In this document: one piece after another, positions 44,325 through 54,708 of the stretch | Layout: every line of letters starts with the position of its first letter | Position numbering within the stretch: position 1 is the first letter of the stretch | From: Hemerocallis citrina | Taxonomy: Eukaryota > Streptophyta > Magnoliopsida > Asparagales > Asphodelaceae | Assembly (NCBI GenBank): GCA_017893485.1 | Contig: CM030360.1 | Coordinates: 2,076,501-2,140,500, forward strand | DNA: 64,000 nucleotides | Direction: 5' to 3' | The notes under the pieces: model-generated | Told to the model about the DNA's origin: nothing | The model's database searches: none | What the model saw: only the letters and a program-made list of their open reading frames with translations | Made by a program: the position numbers and the translations under genes

Positions 44325-45305
44325 ATGATCTCTCAAGGTCGTGCTTCCTCTGCTTCCAAATCGGGAGCTTGGCCGGCTTGGGAACCCAACCCTTCGTTCG
44401 CTTCAGATTGGGAACTGTTTCAACGTTCCGCCCATTTTCCGACTACTAGTTCTTCTCGCCCATTCTCGACTCCAAAAGCTGATAAAGCTCCCTCATCTTC
44501 CAGAGCTGATATAGTTGTGTTGCCTCCCAAAACGGATAAAGCTTCCATTCCATCGCTTGCTTCGGACTGGACTGATAAGGATGATCTTCTTGGGGATGAA
44601 GTGGCAGCACTGGAGAGTACTCAAGCATCCATTAAGGTCAAACTCTTTTCTTCTTCTTCTAATTTCAGTTATTTTTTCAATTTAGCTGTACTGGCTAGTA
44701 GCTCTTCTATGTTGTTGGAATTTAAATTCCCATCCTTTAAGCTTATTCCTATCGGGATTTTAAAGGCTTTTTCTACTATCTCCTCCATCCCTCCGTCTAT
44801 TATTAAGTTTGATCTGTCGATGCTATCTTCTAGAGTTTTCCCTTCCTGTCCACCCACATCGATGTCTCGATCGGTGTCTCTGGCATCATCTTTGCCGCCC
44901 CGGCAACTCACTGTTTCCCTATCTACCTTGGAGAACTTCACACCCCCGCTCAGGTCGGTAGATCCTGGTCACCTATCGGATTGCCAATCTACCTCCTCGT
45001 ACTCCCCCATCCACCATTCCCCCGTATCGCTTTCTGGCAACGCCCGATTGATTCGTTCCAGTGCTCGCCTTAGGGCTCAGCGCACTGCGTCTCGGCAGCC
45101 CTCTCCCTTCTCCCTACCCACTTCCCAACCGTCCCCTCTGGGCTCTCTTTACCATCCCCTTTTTGAGGACTGGTCAGATCCAGAGTTGGCCTCTAATGCC
45201 AAGTCCCTAGGTTTCACTCTCTCCCCTAACGTCTCCACCCCTATTTCCCTCCTTAGATCTATTGAACGGTCCCGAGTCCATGAGCACAAACTGTTTAATG
45301 ATTAG
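44325..45305 (+). CDS. LINE-4 ORF1 protein (5'-truncated)
   Basis: An open frame of 326 codons, rich in Ser and Pro, with no zinc knuckle or RNA-recognition motif that I can recognise. L1-type ORF1 proteins normally bind RNA and form the ribonucleoprotein. Here the first ATG (44325) lies inside the target-site duplication, so it belongs to the host target and the natural N terminus was probably lost in insertion. The frame overlaps ORF2 by 8 bases (45298-45305), an arrangement compatible with coupled termination-reinitiation. Confidence 0.6.
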   Translation: MISQGRASSASKSGAWPAWEPNPSFASDWELFQRSAHFPTTSSSRPFSTPKADKAPSSSRADIVVLPPKTDKASIPSLASDWTDKDDLLGDEVAALESTQASIKVKLFSSSSNFSYFFNLAVLASSSSMLLEFKFPSFKLIPIGILKAFSTISSIPPSIIKFDLSMLSSRVFPSCPPTSMSRSVSLASSLPPRQLTVSLSTLENFTPPLRSVDPGHLSDCQSTSSYSPIHHSPVSLSGNARLIRSSARLRAQRTASRQPSPFSLPTSQPSPLGSLYHPLFEDWSDPELASNAKSLGFTLSPNVSTPISLLRSIERSRVHEHKLFND

Positions 45306-48300
45306 TATCTCATGGAACATTCGTGGGCTTAACTGCCCCACCAAACAAAGAGCCATTTTCGACCTGATTTCTTCCTCCCACTGTGATATCATCTCGATTC
45401 AAGAGTCAAAATTGGAATCACCCTCACCGCGACTCTTTCGTTCCCTTGGAGGTTCGGCCATTTCGAATTGGATCTCCCTCGATGCCATCGGCTCTAGAGG
45501 CGGGATCCTGTTTGGCTTCAAGGACTCTTCCTTTTCTCTAATTTCGATCCGTAGACTCAACTTTTTCTTAATAGTGCAGCTGCACTGGCTCATCCCTGAC
45601 TGCGTCATCACGTTCATCTCGGTTTACGGCCCCTCCACTTCTAGTGGACGACCGATTTTCTGGGATGAATTCCTCTCTCTCCACCAATTCGTGCAAGGTC
45701 TTGCTGTGGTTTGTGGTGATTTCAACATCACGCGTTTTGCAGCGGAAAGATCGCACTCCTCCGCTCCGGATTCCCAATCCTGGGTTTTTAACGATTGCAT
45801 TAGAAGTCTCCAATTATCGGAGATCCCTATCAACGATAGGCAATTTACTTGGTCTAATCAGCGTCTTATTCCGTCTCTGGCAAAACTGGACAGGTTTCTG
45901 GTCTCGCACTCCTGGTTCTCCAGATTCCACAATGCCTATGCGAAAGCTCTTCCCAACCCATCTTCGGACCACGTGCCCATCTCCCTGTTCTCGGACTTCC
46001 ACTTCCCCTATCATCGACAATTCCGTTTCGAAAAATTCTGGCTTAAAGATCAGTTATTTATCAAATTGACCGAGGAATGCCTAGCGTCCGTCTCTGGTTC
46101 GCGAGGCCTCGACAATTTAATCCTGAAACTCCACGCTATCAAGTTCGGGTGTAAGATTTGGCGTCGCGAACGTCATTTAAACACCAATTTCCTCAAAGAG
46201 TATTTGCTTGCCTCCATTCAGGCGATCGACCTAATGGAAGAGCAAGCCCCTCTCTCTCCTTCTGCCCTGATGGAGAGGCGAGCCTGCAGGCGCGATTATG
46301 CTGAAATTCTCCAGCTAGACCACTCTAAGTGGGCGCAAAGGGCTAGAGTTAGCTGGTTGAAAGAAGGCGATGGTAACACCACCTTCTTCCACCAATATGC
46401 CTCTCATAGGCGCCGCTGTAATCACATCCCCTTGATCATCGATCAAGGGGTGGAGCTTCGCTCGGACAATGATATTCACAAATCCTTTCTTTCATTTTAC
46501 AAAAACCTTACCGGTTACTCCAAACCTCGTGTTATTTCCCTAGATTGGCAACAACTCTATGGTGTCCCGGACACTGATTTATCCTCACTTGAGGCTCCCT
46601 TCACTATGGAGGAGATCAAGTCGACGGTTTTTGCTTTAAAAAGCGATTCGGCGCCTGGTCCGGACGGTTTCCCCGTCTTTTTCTTTCAAAAATTCTGGCC
46701 ATGGCTCAAGGATGATCTTTTCGATCTTTTTCAAGACCTGCATCAAGGATCATTCTCCTTTGAGCGCATCAATTACGCGCATATTGTGCTTATTCCTAAA
46801 TTAATAGGTGCCAACTCGGTTTCTGACTTCAGGCCCATTAGCCTGATTAACACCTCATTCAAAATCATTATGAAGGTGCTGGCCTCCAGGCTGAGTGCCG
46901 TCATCCCTCCACTTATTGATCCTGCCCAATCGGGCTTTATTAAGGATCGTTTTATTCTGGACAGTGTTGCAGCGGCTCAAGAGATCATCTCTCTTAGCCA
47001 TTATCACAAGTTGGAAGGTATTCTCCTTAAGCTCGATTTTCAAAAAGCCTATGATAATGTTCATTGGGATTTTCTCCTTGATATCCTTCGCCATCGTGGG
47101 TTCGGCCCGAAATGGATTGGTTGGATCCAATCCAGTTTGTTAGCAGGTACTTCGTCCATTATTATCAATGGTTCAGAGGGCCATAAATTCAAGATTAAGC
47201 GTGGTCTCCGACAAGGAGATCCCCTCTCGTCCCTCCTCTTCGCCCTTGTGGCTGATGTCTTCAGCAGATTACTCCGCAATGCTCGCTCGGTTCAAGCTAT
47301 TGAAGGCATCGGTCGTTCCCAAAATTTCGACGGGATTCTCAATCTCCAATATGCTGATGATACTATCATTTTCTCTAAACCTGAACGCTCGGTTTTACGC
47401 AATCTTAAACTTCTGCTGTATTGTTTTGAACTAGCCTCCGGGCTGGCTATCAATTTCAATAAGTCATCTGTTTATTGGCTTGGCAGTAATGATCTTCGTC
47501 ATAGCGAGATCGCCCAATTCTTTAATTGCCGTATAGCATCCTTCCCTATCTCTTATCTGGGTATTCCTCTTAGATGGGGTAAACTCCTCAGATCGGACTG
47601 GTTCCCCATTATCGATAAAATTGAATCCAGGCTGAACGTCTGGACGGGCAAGCTTCTCTCCCGAGGAGGGAGATTAACTCTTCTCAACTCCGTCCTCTCG
47701 GCTATGCCTCTCTACCTGATGTCATTCTATTATATCCCATCCTGGGTCATTAAGAGAATTGACCAAATTCGTAGCAATTTCTTCTGGTCAGGTTGCGCCC
47801 TTTATAAATAGGGTTCGCACCTGTGCAACTGGAACATTGTCTGTTCCTCTAAAGCCAGCGGGGGCTTAGGAGTTTTGAACCTTCGTGATCACAACTTGGC
47901 TCTTTTAGGTAAATGGCTGTGGAGATTTCATAAGTTCCCTCACCTTTCGTGGGTTCTTTGCGTCAAGGAAGCGTATTTTTCCTCCACCCCCTGGTGGCAA
48001 TTTAATTCCCCCATCCATCGTTTTGCTTCCCCGTTCTGGAAAGGCATTTGGAAAGTTGCTCCAGTTTTTCAATCCAGCATTATGAGACTTTGCGTCGATG
48101 GGTCGAGAACCAAATTTTGGTCCGACCTTTGGTTAAGCAATATCACGATTGCCTCAGCTTACCCTTCTCTCTTCAGCCTTGCGGCATTCCCAGACGCATC
48201 AGTTGAAGACTCGTTTATCTGGGTTAACGATGCCAGATTCTGGTATATTCCTCTGGTCTCTCCCTTATCCCAAAATCTTGTGTGGGAGATGCAAGAATTG

Positions 48301-48942
48301 ATCTCGTCACTCAACCGTTTTGAGTGGCACTCCACGGAAGGCATTAGCTGGTGTTGGAACGCTTCTGGTATTTTTACAGTTAACTCTCTCTACAAGTTTC
48401 TCAATTTTCGAGGTATTTTGTCCCCAGCGGCAGATTTCATTTGGAAATCATGCGCTCCTCTTAAGGTTAAAATCAACTCTTGGTTAGCCATCCATAATAA
48501 GCTTCTCACCGTTCAGGTTCTTAATAAAAGAAATCTAGCGTGGGGTCAGCCATGTGGCCTTTGTTTGGAAGGTGCCGAATCTGCGGATCATCTTTTCGTG
48601 GAATGTCCCTTCATCAAGCCCCTTTGGAAATTAGTGTCCCTAGCTTGGTCCAGCCCAGTTCTCCCCTCTTCACTTCTAGCCTGTTGGCATTTTCCTTCGT
48701 GTATTCCAAGATTTAGTAAGGGATGGCTCCTCTCTGTCCACATCATTATTTGGATTACCTGGATGGAGAGGAACCGTCGGATTTTCGCTAATAGGGCATC
48801 TTCTATCTCCTCTCTCTTAGAAGAACTCATTTATCTTTTCAATTTCTGGACTTCTAATCTTAGTGATGTTAAGCAGCAAGCTTTTTATTCCCACCGACTT
48901 TATGATTCACTTGCCGTGCTCACCACCCTTAATGCGCTCTAA
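45298..48942 (+). pseudogene. LINE-4 ORF2: endonuclease, reverse transcriptase, zf-RVT (one internal stop)
   Basis: Start ATG 45298, 1,214 codons to TAA at 48940-48942, in a single frame apart from TAG at 47809-47811 (codon 838). Residues 1-230 are an apurinic-type endonuclease: SWNIRGLN (5-12), QESKL (35-39), GDFN (about 141) and SDHVPI. RT motifs are SDSAPGPDGFPVFFFQKFW, DFRPISLINTSFKIIMKVLA, QSGFIKDR, LKLDFQKAYDNVHW, GLRQGDP and YADD (685-688; 47350-47361). After the stop the frame continues (GGLGVLNLRDHNLALLGKW) to a zf-RVT domain with a CGLC...H...C knuckle (about 48430-48630). Endonuclease nicks the target and RT copies the LINE RNA from it. Only the stop prevents a full-length protein. 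Upstream in-frame ATGs (45262) exist, but 45298 directly precedes the domain. Confidence 0.9.
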
Positions 48943-50408
48943 GCTGTTCCCCCTTCAAGCCTTCTGCGACGTTACTGCTGGTTTCTGACTTACGTTTCTT
49001 CGCGTGATCTATTATGCTTCGGTGTGAACTCGACTGCTGCCTGTGTTCTTTTTTCTCTCTCCGCTCCAATGCTGTTTGGTTTTGGCTGTTCTAAGTTACT
49101 AGCTACTTTCTAACTCAACCTTTTAGTTGTCTTTTCAGTTATTTATTCTTAATTGGTTGGTTTGCTTGTTTCATTGTGTCTCTACTTTCTGTCGACTAAG
49201 CTCTTCGCTGATTGGTGGTTCTGTGTTTCTGATGTTGAGTATTGAGCTCATTGTGTTAGTTTGAGCTTTACTGTTATTTTACCGGGTATTTTGTTAGGTA
49301 TCTTTCTGGTTGCTCACGCTTGCTTGCAGGGCTGATCCTTTTGGGGCTATTGGTGAACTCTGTCCCAATTTTTGTGGTTTTGTTCTTTTGCCTGTGTTTA
49401 GATGCGTCCACTCTTATGGACTTTGGATGTGGCCTGGAATGGCTCTTCTCTCACTCTTATTGCTCCACTCATGGTTAGCAACTCCCTTCAGCGCTCTGGC
49501 TCTAAGATTTTCGGGCCTTTGTTTCACCTTCGTAAGGTGTTTGGCCGGACTTTTGGTCTTTTTGGGTTATCGGCAGTAGGTGATTACTTGTTAGGTGGGC
49601 GAGCGTGGTTGTGATACCGCTCCATCTCTTTGGCTTGTAATCTTTAATGACAATGCTACTTGCCTTTAACTTTATCCTTTTCTATTTATATAGATGGTAT
49701 GTGTTCTGGTGTGGCTTGTTTCTATCATTTTCATCATAGCGCTATCTAGTTGACTGTAGCTCCTCTTCTGCATTATCGTTAGTATTACTGTTTCAGTTGG
49801 GCTCTCCTTTTGTTGTGCTTTTCTGCTGGCCCCTGTCGGATGCTGTGACTGGCCGGGCATCGTTAGAGTTTGGAGATCGTAGTCTCACTTTTTCATATGC
49901 TAGTTGCTTATTTTTTGGGTCTTGCTGTTTCCTTCCCTGGATGGGGCTAGTCTTGCTTTATCATCGGTGACCTCACGCCGTGCTTGAGCAGCTGATCGCG
50001 CTACCGATGGCTTACTTGGTGGCGCGGTAGCTTTCGCATTAGCGGTTCCCAGCCCACCCCTGGCAGCAGCTAGGCCCCGTCTCCCGACCCAATAGTGCCG
50101 ATAGTAGTCAGTTATTGCGATCCAGTCCCGACTTGGAGTCTGCATGCCATCTCGTCCCCGCTCCAAGCCGCAGATGTCATCTCCCTAGCGGCTCTTCTCT
50201 TATTGCCTGTGTCCTCTGCTGTTGAACGCTAGTAGAGTTGTTTTTCGTCTTGCTGCTTGTATTGTCTCATTAGTGATTTGTATATTTCTAATTGCTTTTG
50301 TTTTACCTCTGGTAAAACCCTTCGTGTTGGCTTTGTACAGTGATTTATTATCTATATATTTTTGATCTGGCTGGAGTCGTTCGACTCTATCCGTTTGCAT
50401 AAAAAAAA
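48943..50408 (+). other. LINE-4 3' UTR
   Basis: T-rich, stop-rich sequence of about 1.46 kb ending GGCTGGAGTCGTTCGACTC, TATCCGTTTGC and poly(A). The GAGTCG..CGACTC pair near the end forms a small hairpin (GAGTCGTTCGACTC) that has a compensated counterpart in LINE-3 (GAGTCTGTTGACTC), so it may be the 3' recognition structure for RT. No genes. Confidence 0.75.
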
Positions 50409-50531
50409 AACAATGATCTCAAGTGTCTGAATATTGATATTAGCGTTCAACGTACTTTTGACTTTCAGACATATCTTTAATTGTCAAATAATATTCCTTT
50501 TCTTTAGAAAAGAAGAGAGTAAGCACAGGTG

Positions 50532-50843
50532 TAGGACAGCAAATTGGACCGGAAGGGACTGGACTGTCATATGTTCAAGGTAAGATCAAAATTTTACTCG
50601 GGCGGGCTTATATCTGGCTCGGTTCAGATCGGACAAAATTTTTATAGTCCGAACTCAATTCGTTAAAGTATCGAACGACAATAATATTCGGACGGAGTTA
50701 TGTCCGGCTCGAGCTCGATGAAACATCGGACCTAACAATGTTCATGTTCGGTTCGTATAACAGTTCGGACAGTCCATGGTCAGGCCATTTCTCGAGCCGG
50801 ACTTGAACGGACGACGGACCGTTCTGTTCATTTTACACCCCTA
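50532..50843. mobile_element. Small hAT-type non-autonomous element
   Basis: CACAGGTG is duplicated at 50524-50531 and 50844-50851, the 8-bp target duplication of hAT elements. The 312-bp insert starts TAGGACAGCAAATTG and ends CATTTTACACCCCTA, imperfect inverted repeats of the TAGGGGTGTAAAATG type. The interior repeats TTCGGAC/GTCCGGCTCG-like motifs. No coding sequence. Confidence 0.82.
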
Positions 50844-50955
50844 CACAGGTGGAGGTATTTATCCAGATGGCCCATTTTTTGAAAATATTTATCAAAAGGT
50901 CCTGGTTTTCAATTAAATTTCTATAATGTACTTTCTATAATATTTTCTGTATGGG

Positions 50956-51121
50956 TAAAAGGGATATGAGCAACTTGCTCATTTAGTAAATGAACAAGTG
51001 ATTATGTGGCATGCATGTGATACATTGGACAACTAACCCTTTTAAAAAATTTTCAGTCACATGCATGCCACATCATCAATTACTTGTTTACTAAATGAGC
51101 AAGTTGTTCATTCCCCTTTTT
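50956..51121. mobile_element. Fold-back element with long arms
   Basis: The left arm (AAAAGGGATATGAGCAACTTG...GGCATGCATGTGA, about 50957-51025) and the right arm (about 51056-51121) are inverted copies of about 65 bases with a short spacer. The arms include TTGCTCATTTAGTAAA and TGTGGCATGCATGTGA and their complements. No clear target duplication was found, so superfamily is unassigned; a MITE is likely. Confidence 0.7.
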
Positions 51122-52029
51122 CCATTTCTATATAGAATGTGTGATATTTTATTAAATATTTTACGTTTTTGTGTTTTAGAATCATTTCTACATTTATATT
51201 GAATATTATGTTTTTTAATTCTACATGGTGCTAAATTGTGATAAAATTAATTGAGAATTACTGACTCTTAAACCAGGCTCTAATATTAACTGTGTTGCGT
51301 TGCGGTGACTGTGTTAAAAGAGTTGTAATTTTCTGCAAAAGAGAACAAGAGAGTAAAAAAACTTTAAATTAATTTTCTTGAAAATAGCATACATTATCAT
51401 TCTCCCGTAAATTAAAATACTCAAGCATATCTTCAAATCCTCTCATGATTTCTGATTCTGTTTCTAAGAATTCACTATCACTATCATATGGAGGTTCTTC
51501 TATGTGCTCGTTTTCTTCAAGATATTGCCTATATGCTGTTGTAGGACTAAATATATAGCTACTAAATTTTTCATTTTCAAAGAATAATAAAGATTTTCAT
51601 GAAAAGTTAGGTCATCAATTATTTGAACCTTTATATTACTGGTTTGACAAGGATTAACCTGATTTATTGTTATAATTATTACTCATTCTATGCTAAGGAA
51701 AAATAATTTAAACTCACAAAAATCAACTTGGCTTGTTAAACTTTGAGGATAATAAACATAAGAAACTCACATTCTATTACTTCCATGATAGTTAACCGTT
51801 AAACTCATGATTGGAACTATTATTATTATCTATTCTTTTTTATGATTCTAATTTAGAGCTAAGCTTAAAAAAAGAAGTAATGGAATCAAAAGTAAGTAGA
51901 GGTTCTTAAGAATACCATAAAAATCAAACAAAAGGGCCTAACATGCTTTCGGCCTAGTTAGACCTCTTTGAGCTATTCTGCATCGGTACTACCAATGGAT
52001 AAAATATCTTTGGTATGCACCCTGATTTC
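51122..52029. other. AT-rich stretch with a minus-strand coding remnant
   Basis: Apart from the open segment at 51372-51596 nothing is recognisable. GGCTCTAATATTAAC at 51277-51291 is close to the complement of the iMet-tRNA primer-binding site read on the minus strand, hinting at a decayed reverse-transcribing element. This is weak. Confidence 0.35.
51372..51596 (-). pseudogene. Unrecognised acidic coding remnant
   Basis: A 75-codon minus-strand segment with no start codon and a TAA at 51369-51371. It has coding-like composition: SPTTAYRQYLEENEH, then EEPPYDSDSEFLETESE. I do not recognise the family. With the possible primer-binding site just downstream it may be the end of a polyprotein of a retroelement or an old pararetroviral insertion; neither is shown. 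Confidence 0.35.
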
Positions 52030-52880
52030 AATACTTTTTTTACGTTCCCCCCATCCCAGAAAATTCGAAAAAATTCGAAGAACTATGGAAAAATTCTGGA
52101 AAAATATTCACTGCCTTCAGAAGCGACAGATCAGTTCCAGGTAACTCCGAGCACTCTGAATGCTAAGATTATACTCCAGATTTCAAAAATAAGACGTACT
52201 ACTCCTCAAAAGCCAAGAAAATTGTCTTCCGGAAGTGAGGGGCTTATAATGATGGTAAAAATCACAGCAAATCAGAATTGTACGATTCCTGCACAGATCT
52301 CAAAGTATCTACAGGCAGATTAGCTATCATAGGCCTCTTTTACGGGTCTGAACCCACTCCAAGATATGAGCTTATCTCAAACCCATAAAAAGTGACAAAC
52401 TAGGCCCACTAGGAGAGACACCTAGTCTATGCAGGTTAGGAGTCAAATCTCTTATCTTATCTCTTGAGGGGGAGAGACATGAAAGAGATAAGGTAGTTAA
52501 ATTGATCCAACGAACACAAATCAATCTATTGAAATCTCTCTCAGGCCTGTAAATACCTCTTCCCTCTACAGTCAGAAGGTAATGAACAATTCACCACTTT
52601 TCACTCTCTTACTCTCTCTCTCTCTCTCTCTCTGGTTCTGACTTGAGCGTCGGAGGGTTTGTCGCCGGGGCCACTCCCAGGTGTTTCAGTCTTTTTGCAG
52701 GCTTATCGGCCGTATCAGCAACCGTCGGATTCAGATCACGGTGGTCAATCAACATTTCAGATTCATTCTCAGGAGCTCTAACCGTTTTTAACGGTCAGGG
52801 TCACAGGTTTGACTTTTAGTAGTTTCCTTCAATTATTAACTCACTATCTGTTTGCTCCCACACCGAAATAAGCAGCAACA
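52030..52880 (+). mobile_element. Gypsy-4, 3' end of a gypsy element with its 3' LTR
   Basis: An internal tail (52040-52230, same text as 63905-64000 of gypsy-2: AACTATGGAAAAAT, CTGCCTTCAGAAGC), a polypurine tract (52231-52244, GGAAGTGAGGGGCT) and an LTR (52250-52880, TGATGGTAAAAATC to GCAGCAACA). After the LTR the sequence is unrelated and has no primer-binding site, so this is a 3' LTR and the rest of the element is gone. Confidence 0.82.
52250..52880 (+). repeat. Gypsy-4 3' LTR
   Basis: A 631-bp LTR with a CT microsatellite (52610-52633). Its last 240 bases closely match the truncated 5' LTR of gypsy-2 (54424-54659), so both belong to one family. Confidence 0.85.
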
Positions 52881-53123
52881 ACACTCATAAAACGAATAAT
52901 TGTATAGACATGCTTACATAATCATCCTTCCATTCATCAAGAGATGTTGGGCCTAAAGGGTGGTTCATTTTATTTGTTTGGCACACCTCCTTGCACTTCT
53001 GAGATATGCATGAATTTTTTTAATTGAAAACAAGCATTGATCGTATTAGAAAGAACTTGGATGAGGTAAACTTCATGTCATATGGGGAGGGAATCTACCA
53101 GGACTGATCCACATGCCTGTAAG

Positions 53124-53703
53124 AGCATCCACAGTCGTTTGCTAAATACTAAAAAATTAGAAATCTATTAAGAAAACAGGCATGCAGTCGTTTGCTAAAA
53201 ACTCAAAAATTAGAATAGGGATATACAGTAACTTGCTAAAGTTAGGAGAGCGGATGGAAGATTGCTAAATATAGAAGACGGATTATGTTAATCCGTTTGT
53301 GGCTTTGGACGGATGGAGATCATCCGTTTTTAACTTCTTCTTTTTTTTATTTAAAAAAAAGTTAAAACTCACCAAATGGACAGTTCCTGACTTTTTTTTA
53401 TTTATTTTTTATTTTTTTTGATTTTTTTATAATATAAAACCAAAAAAAAATTCAAAAAAAAGGCCAAACCATCCAAACAGATGATCTTCATCCGTTTGGA
53501 ATGGTTTTGACTTTTTTGTTGGCTTTTTTTTTTCTTTTTTTTTAAAATCACCGAATAAGTATTTTAAAAAAAAAAACCAAAAACGGATGATGTTCATCCG
53601 TCGTTTTTAATTTTAGGATTTTTACTACTGCAGCGAACTACTCCGATTGCTATTGCTAAATGCTATTTTTAGCAATGAGAATAGCAAACGACTGTGGATG
53701 CTC
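53124..53703. mobile_element. MITE-H1, Tourist-like (PIF/Harbinger) MITE
   Basis: Terminal inverted repeats GAGCATCCACAGTCGTTTGCTA and complement, flanked by TAA on both sides (53121-53123, 53704-53706), the TWA duplication of PIF/Harbinger elements. The 580-bp body holds four short hairpins built on ACGGATGA/TCATCCGT (53278-53296, 53309-53327, 53469-53503, 53583-53601). No coding capacity. Confidence 0.85.
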
Positions 53704-53794
53704 TAAGAGGAGTAAAGTTGCCAACTAATGAGTAAAGCTGCCAATTAATCAAGTAAGAATTGAGAGGAGAAGCTCATCAAGTTTACTTGAGTAA

Positions 53795-54423
53795 GAGCAT
53801 CTGTAGTCGTTTGCTAAATAACGATAATATGGATATTTGGCTAAAAAATGCACTGCACTCGTTTGCCAAATATCCATATTATCGATATTTTGCTACAGTC
53901 GATTGCTATAAATGAGAATCGATATAGCTTTTATCCATATTTGAGCGACGACACTCGAAGTGCGTCCCAAAAAAAAATAAATTTTTTTTTTCGTCGGACG
54001 GCACTTCAAGTGCCGTCCCTTGAAAAATAAATTAATTTTTGCGATTAAAAAAGCGCCAAAAAGGAATTTAAAAAACCCAAAAAGAAATTCTCCTCGGACG
54101 GCACTTCGAGTGCCGTCCCACGCCCTCCCTATTTCTCGGACGGCACATGATGTGCCGTCCCTTGGTATTTAACCAAAAAAAAAATTATTAATTGACGAAA
54201 ATACCCCCACTTGAGATAGCCAGAGAGTTATAGAGATATATATATATATATATACATTAGTAGTAGGGTAATATGGTATAAAGAAAGCTTTAATGCTGGA
54301 TGAATGGTCCAAAAAATCAAATTCACTGTTGGACGGCACTTCTTGTGCCGTCCCTGGGTGGAAATTTTTTTTTTTTTTTTTCTCCGACGGTACTTCAAGT
54401 GCCGTCGCTCCAATTATTATTAT
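53795..54423. mobile_element. MITE-H2, related MITE truncated by gypsy-2
   Basis: It starts GAGCATCTGTAGTCGTTTGCTA after TAA, as MITE-H1 does, but the right terminal repeat is missing where gypsy-2 begins. Its interior holds six hairpins built on GGACGGCACT/AGTGCCGTCC. A (TA)n run (54234-54254) and T-rich runs are also present. Confidence 0.72.
53947..54407. repeat. Array of six hairpins in MITE-H2
   Basis: Units at 53947-53967 (degenerate), 53996-54018, 54096-54118, 54138-54160, 54331-54353 and 54385-54407. The consensus is GGACGGCACT, a 3-base loop, AGTGCCGTCC. Unit 4 has ACA/TGT in place of ACT/AGT at the stem tip, and unit 6 has CGAC/GTCG in place of GGAC/GTCC at the stem base, so paired bases changed together. 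Confidence 0.88.
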
Positions 54424-54659
54424 TGAGCGTAGGAGGGTCTGTCACCGGGGCCACTCCCCGGTGTTTCAGGCTTTTTGCAAGTCCATCGGCCTCATCAGCA
54501 ACCGTCGGATTCATATCATGGTGGTCAATCAACGATCCAGATTTATTCTCAGGAGCTCTAACCGTCTTTAACGGCCAGGGTCACAGGTTTGACTTTTAGT
54601 AGTTTCCTTCAATTATTAACTCACTATCTGTTTGCTCCCACATCGAAATAAGCAGCAAC
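54424..54659 (+). repeat. Gypsy-2 5' LTR, last 236 bases
   Basis: It matches the end of the gypsy-4 LTR from GAGCGTCGGAGGG to GCAGCAACA. The first ~395 bases, with the promoter, are missing, so this copy could not be transcribed from its own 5' LTR. Confidence 0.85.
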
Positions 54660-54677
54660 AGATTGGCACCATCTGTG
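54660..54677 (+). promoter_or_regulatory. Gypsy-2 primer-binding site
   Basis: GATTGGCACCATCTGTGG directly follows the LTR end. It is closely similar to the gypsy-1 site at 10364. Confidence 0.75.
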
Positions 54678-54708
54678 GTAAATACACAAGCAAGTAAGAC
54701 TTATCGCC

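Larger units (their letters stand above)
44321..50420 (+). mobile_element. LINE-4, nearly intact L1-type retrotransposon
   Basis: The 12-bp direct repeat AACAATGATCTC flanks the element (44321-44332, 50409-50420). A short poly(A) (50399-50408) ends it. Inside are ORF1 (to 45305), ORF2 (45298-48942, one stop) and a 1.46-kb 3' UTR. About 6.08 kb in all. The 5' end begins within or just at ORF1, so a 5' UTR and promoter are lacking. Reading frames are otherwise clean, so the insertion is recent. Confidence 0.92.

Noticed and set aside
49900..50166. Minus-strand frame of 88 codons after LINE-4 ORF2
   Set aside because: It lies within the LINE 3' UTR, with low-complexity Ala/Arg content and no motif; the opposite strand explains the region.
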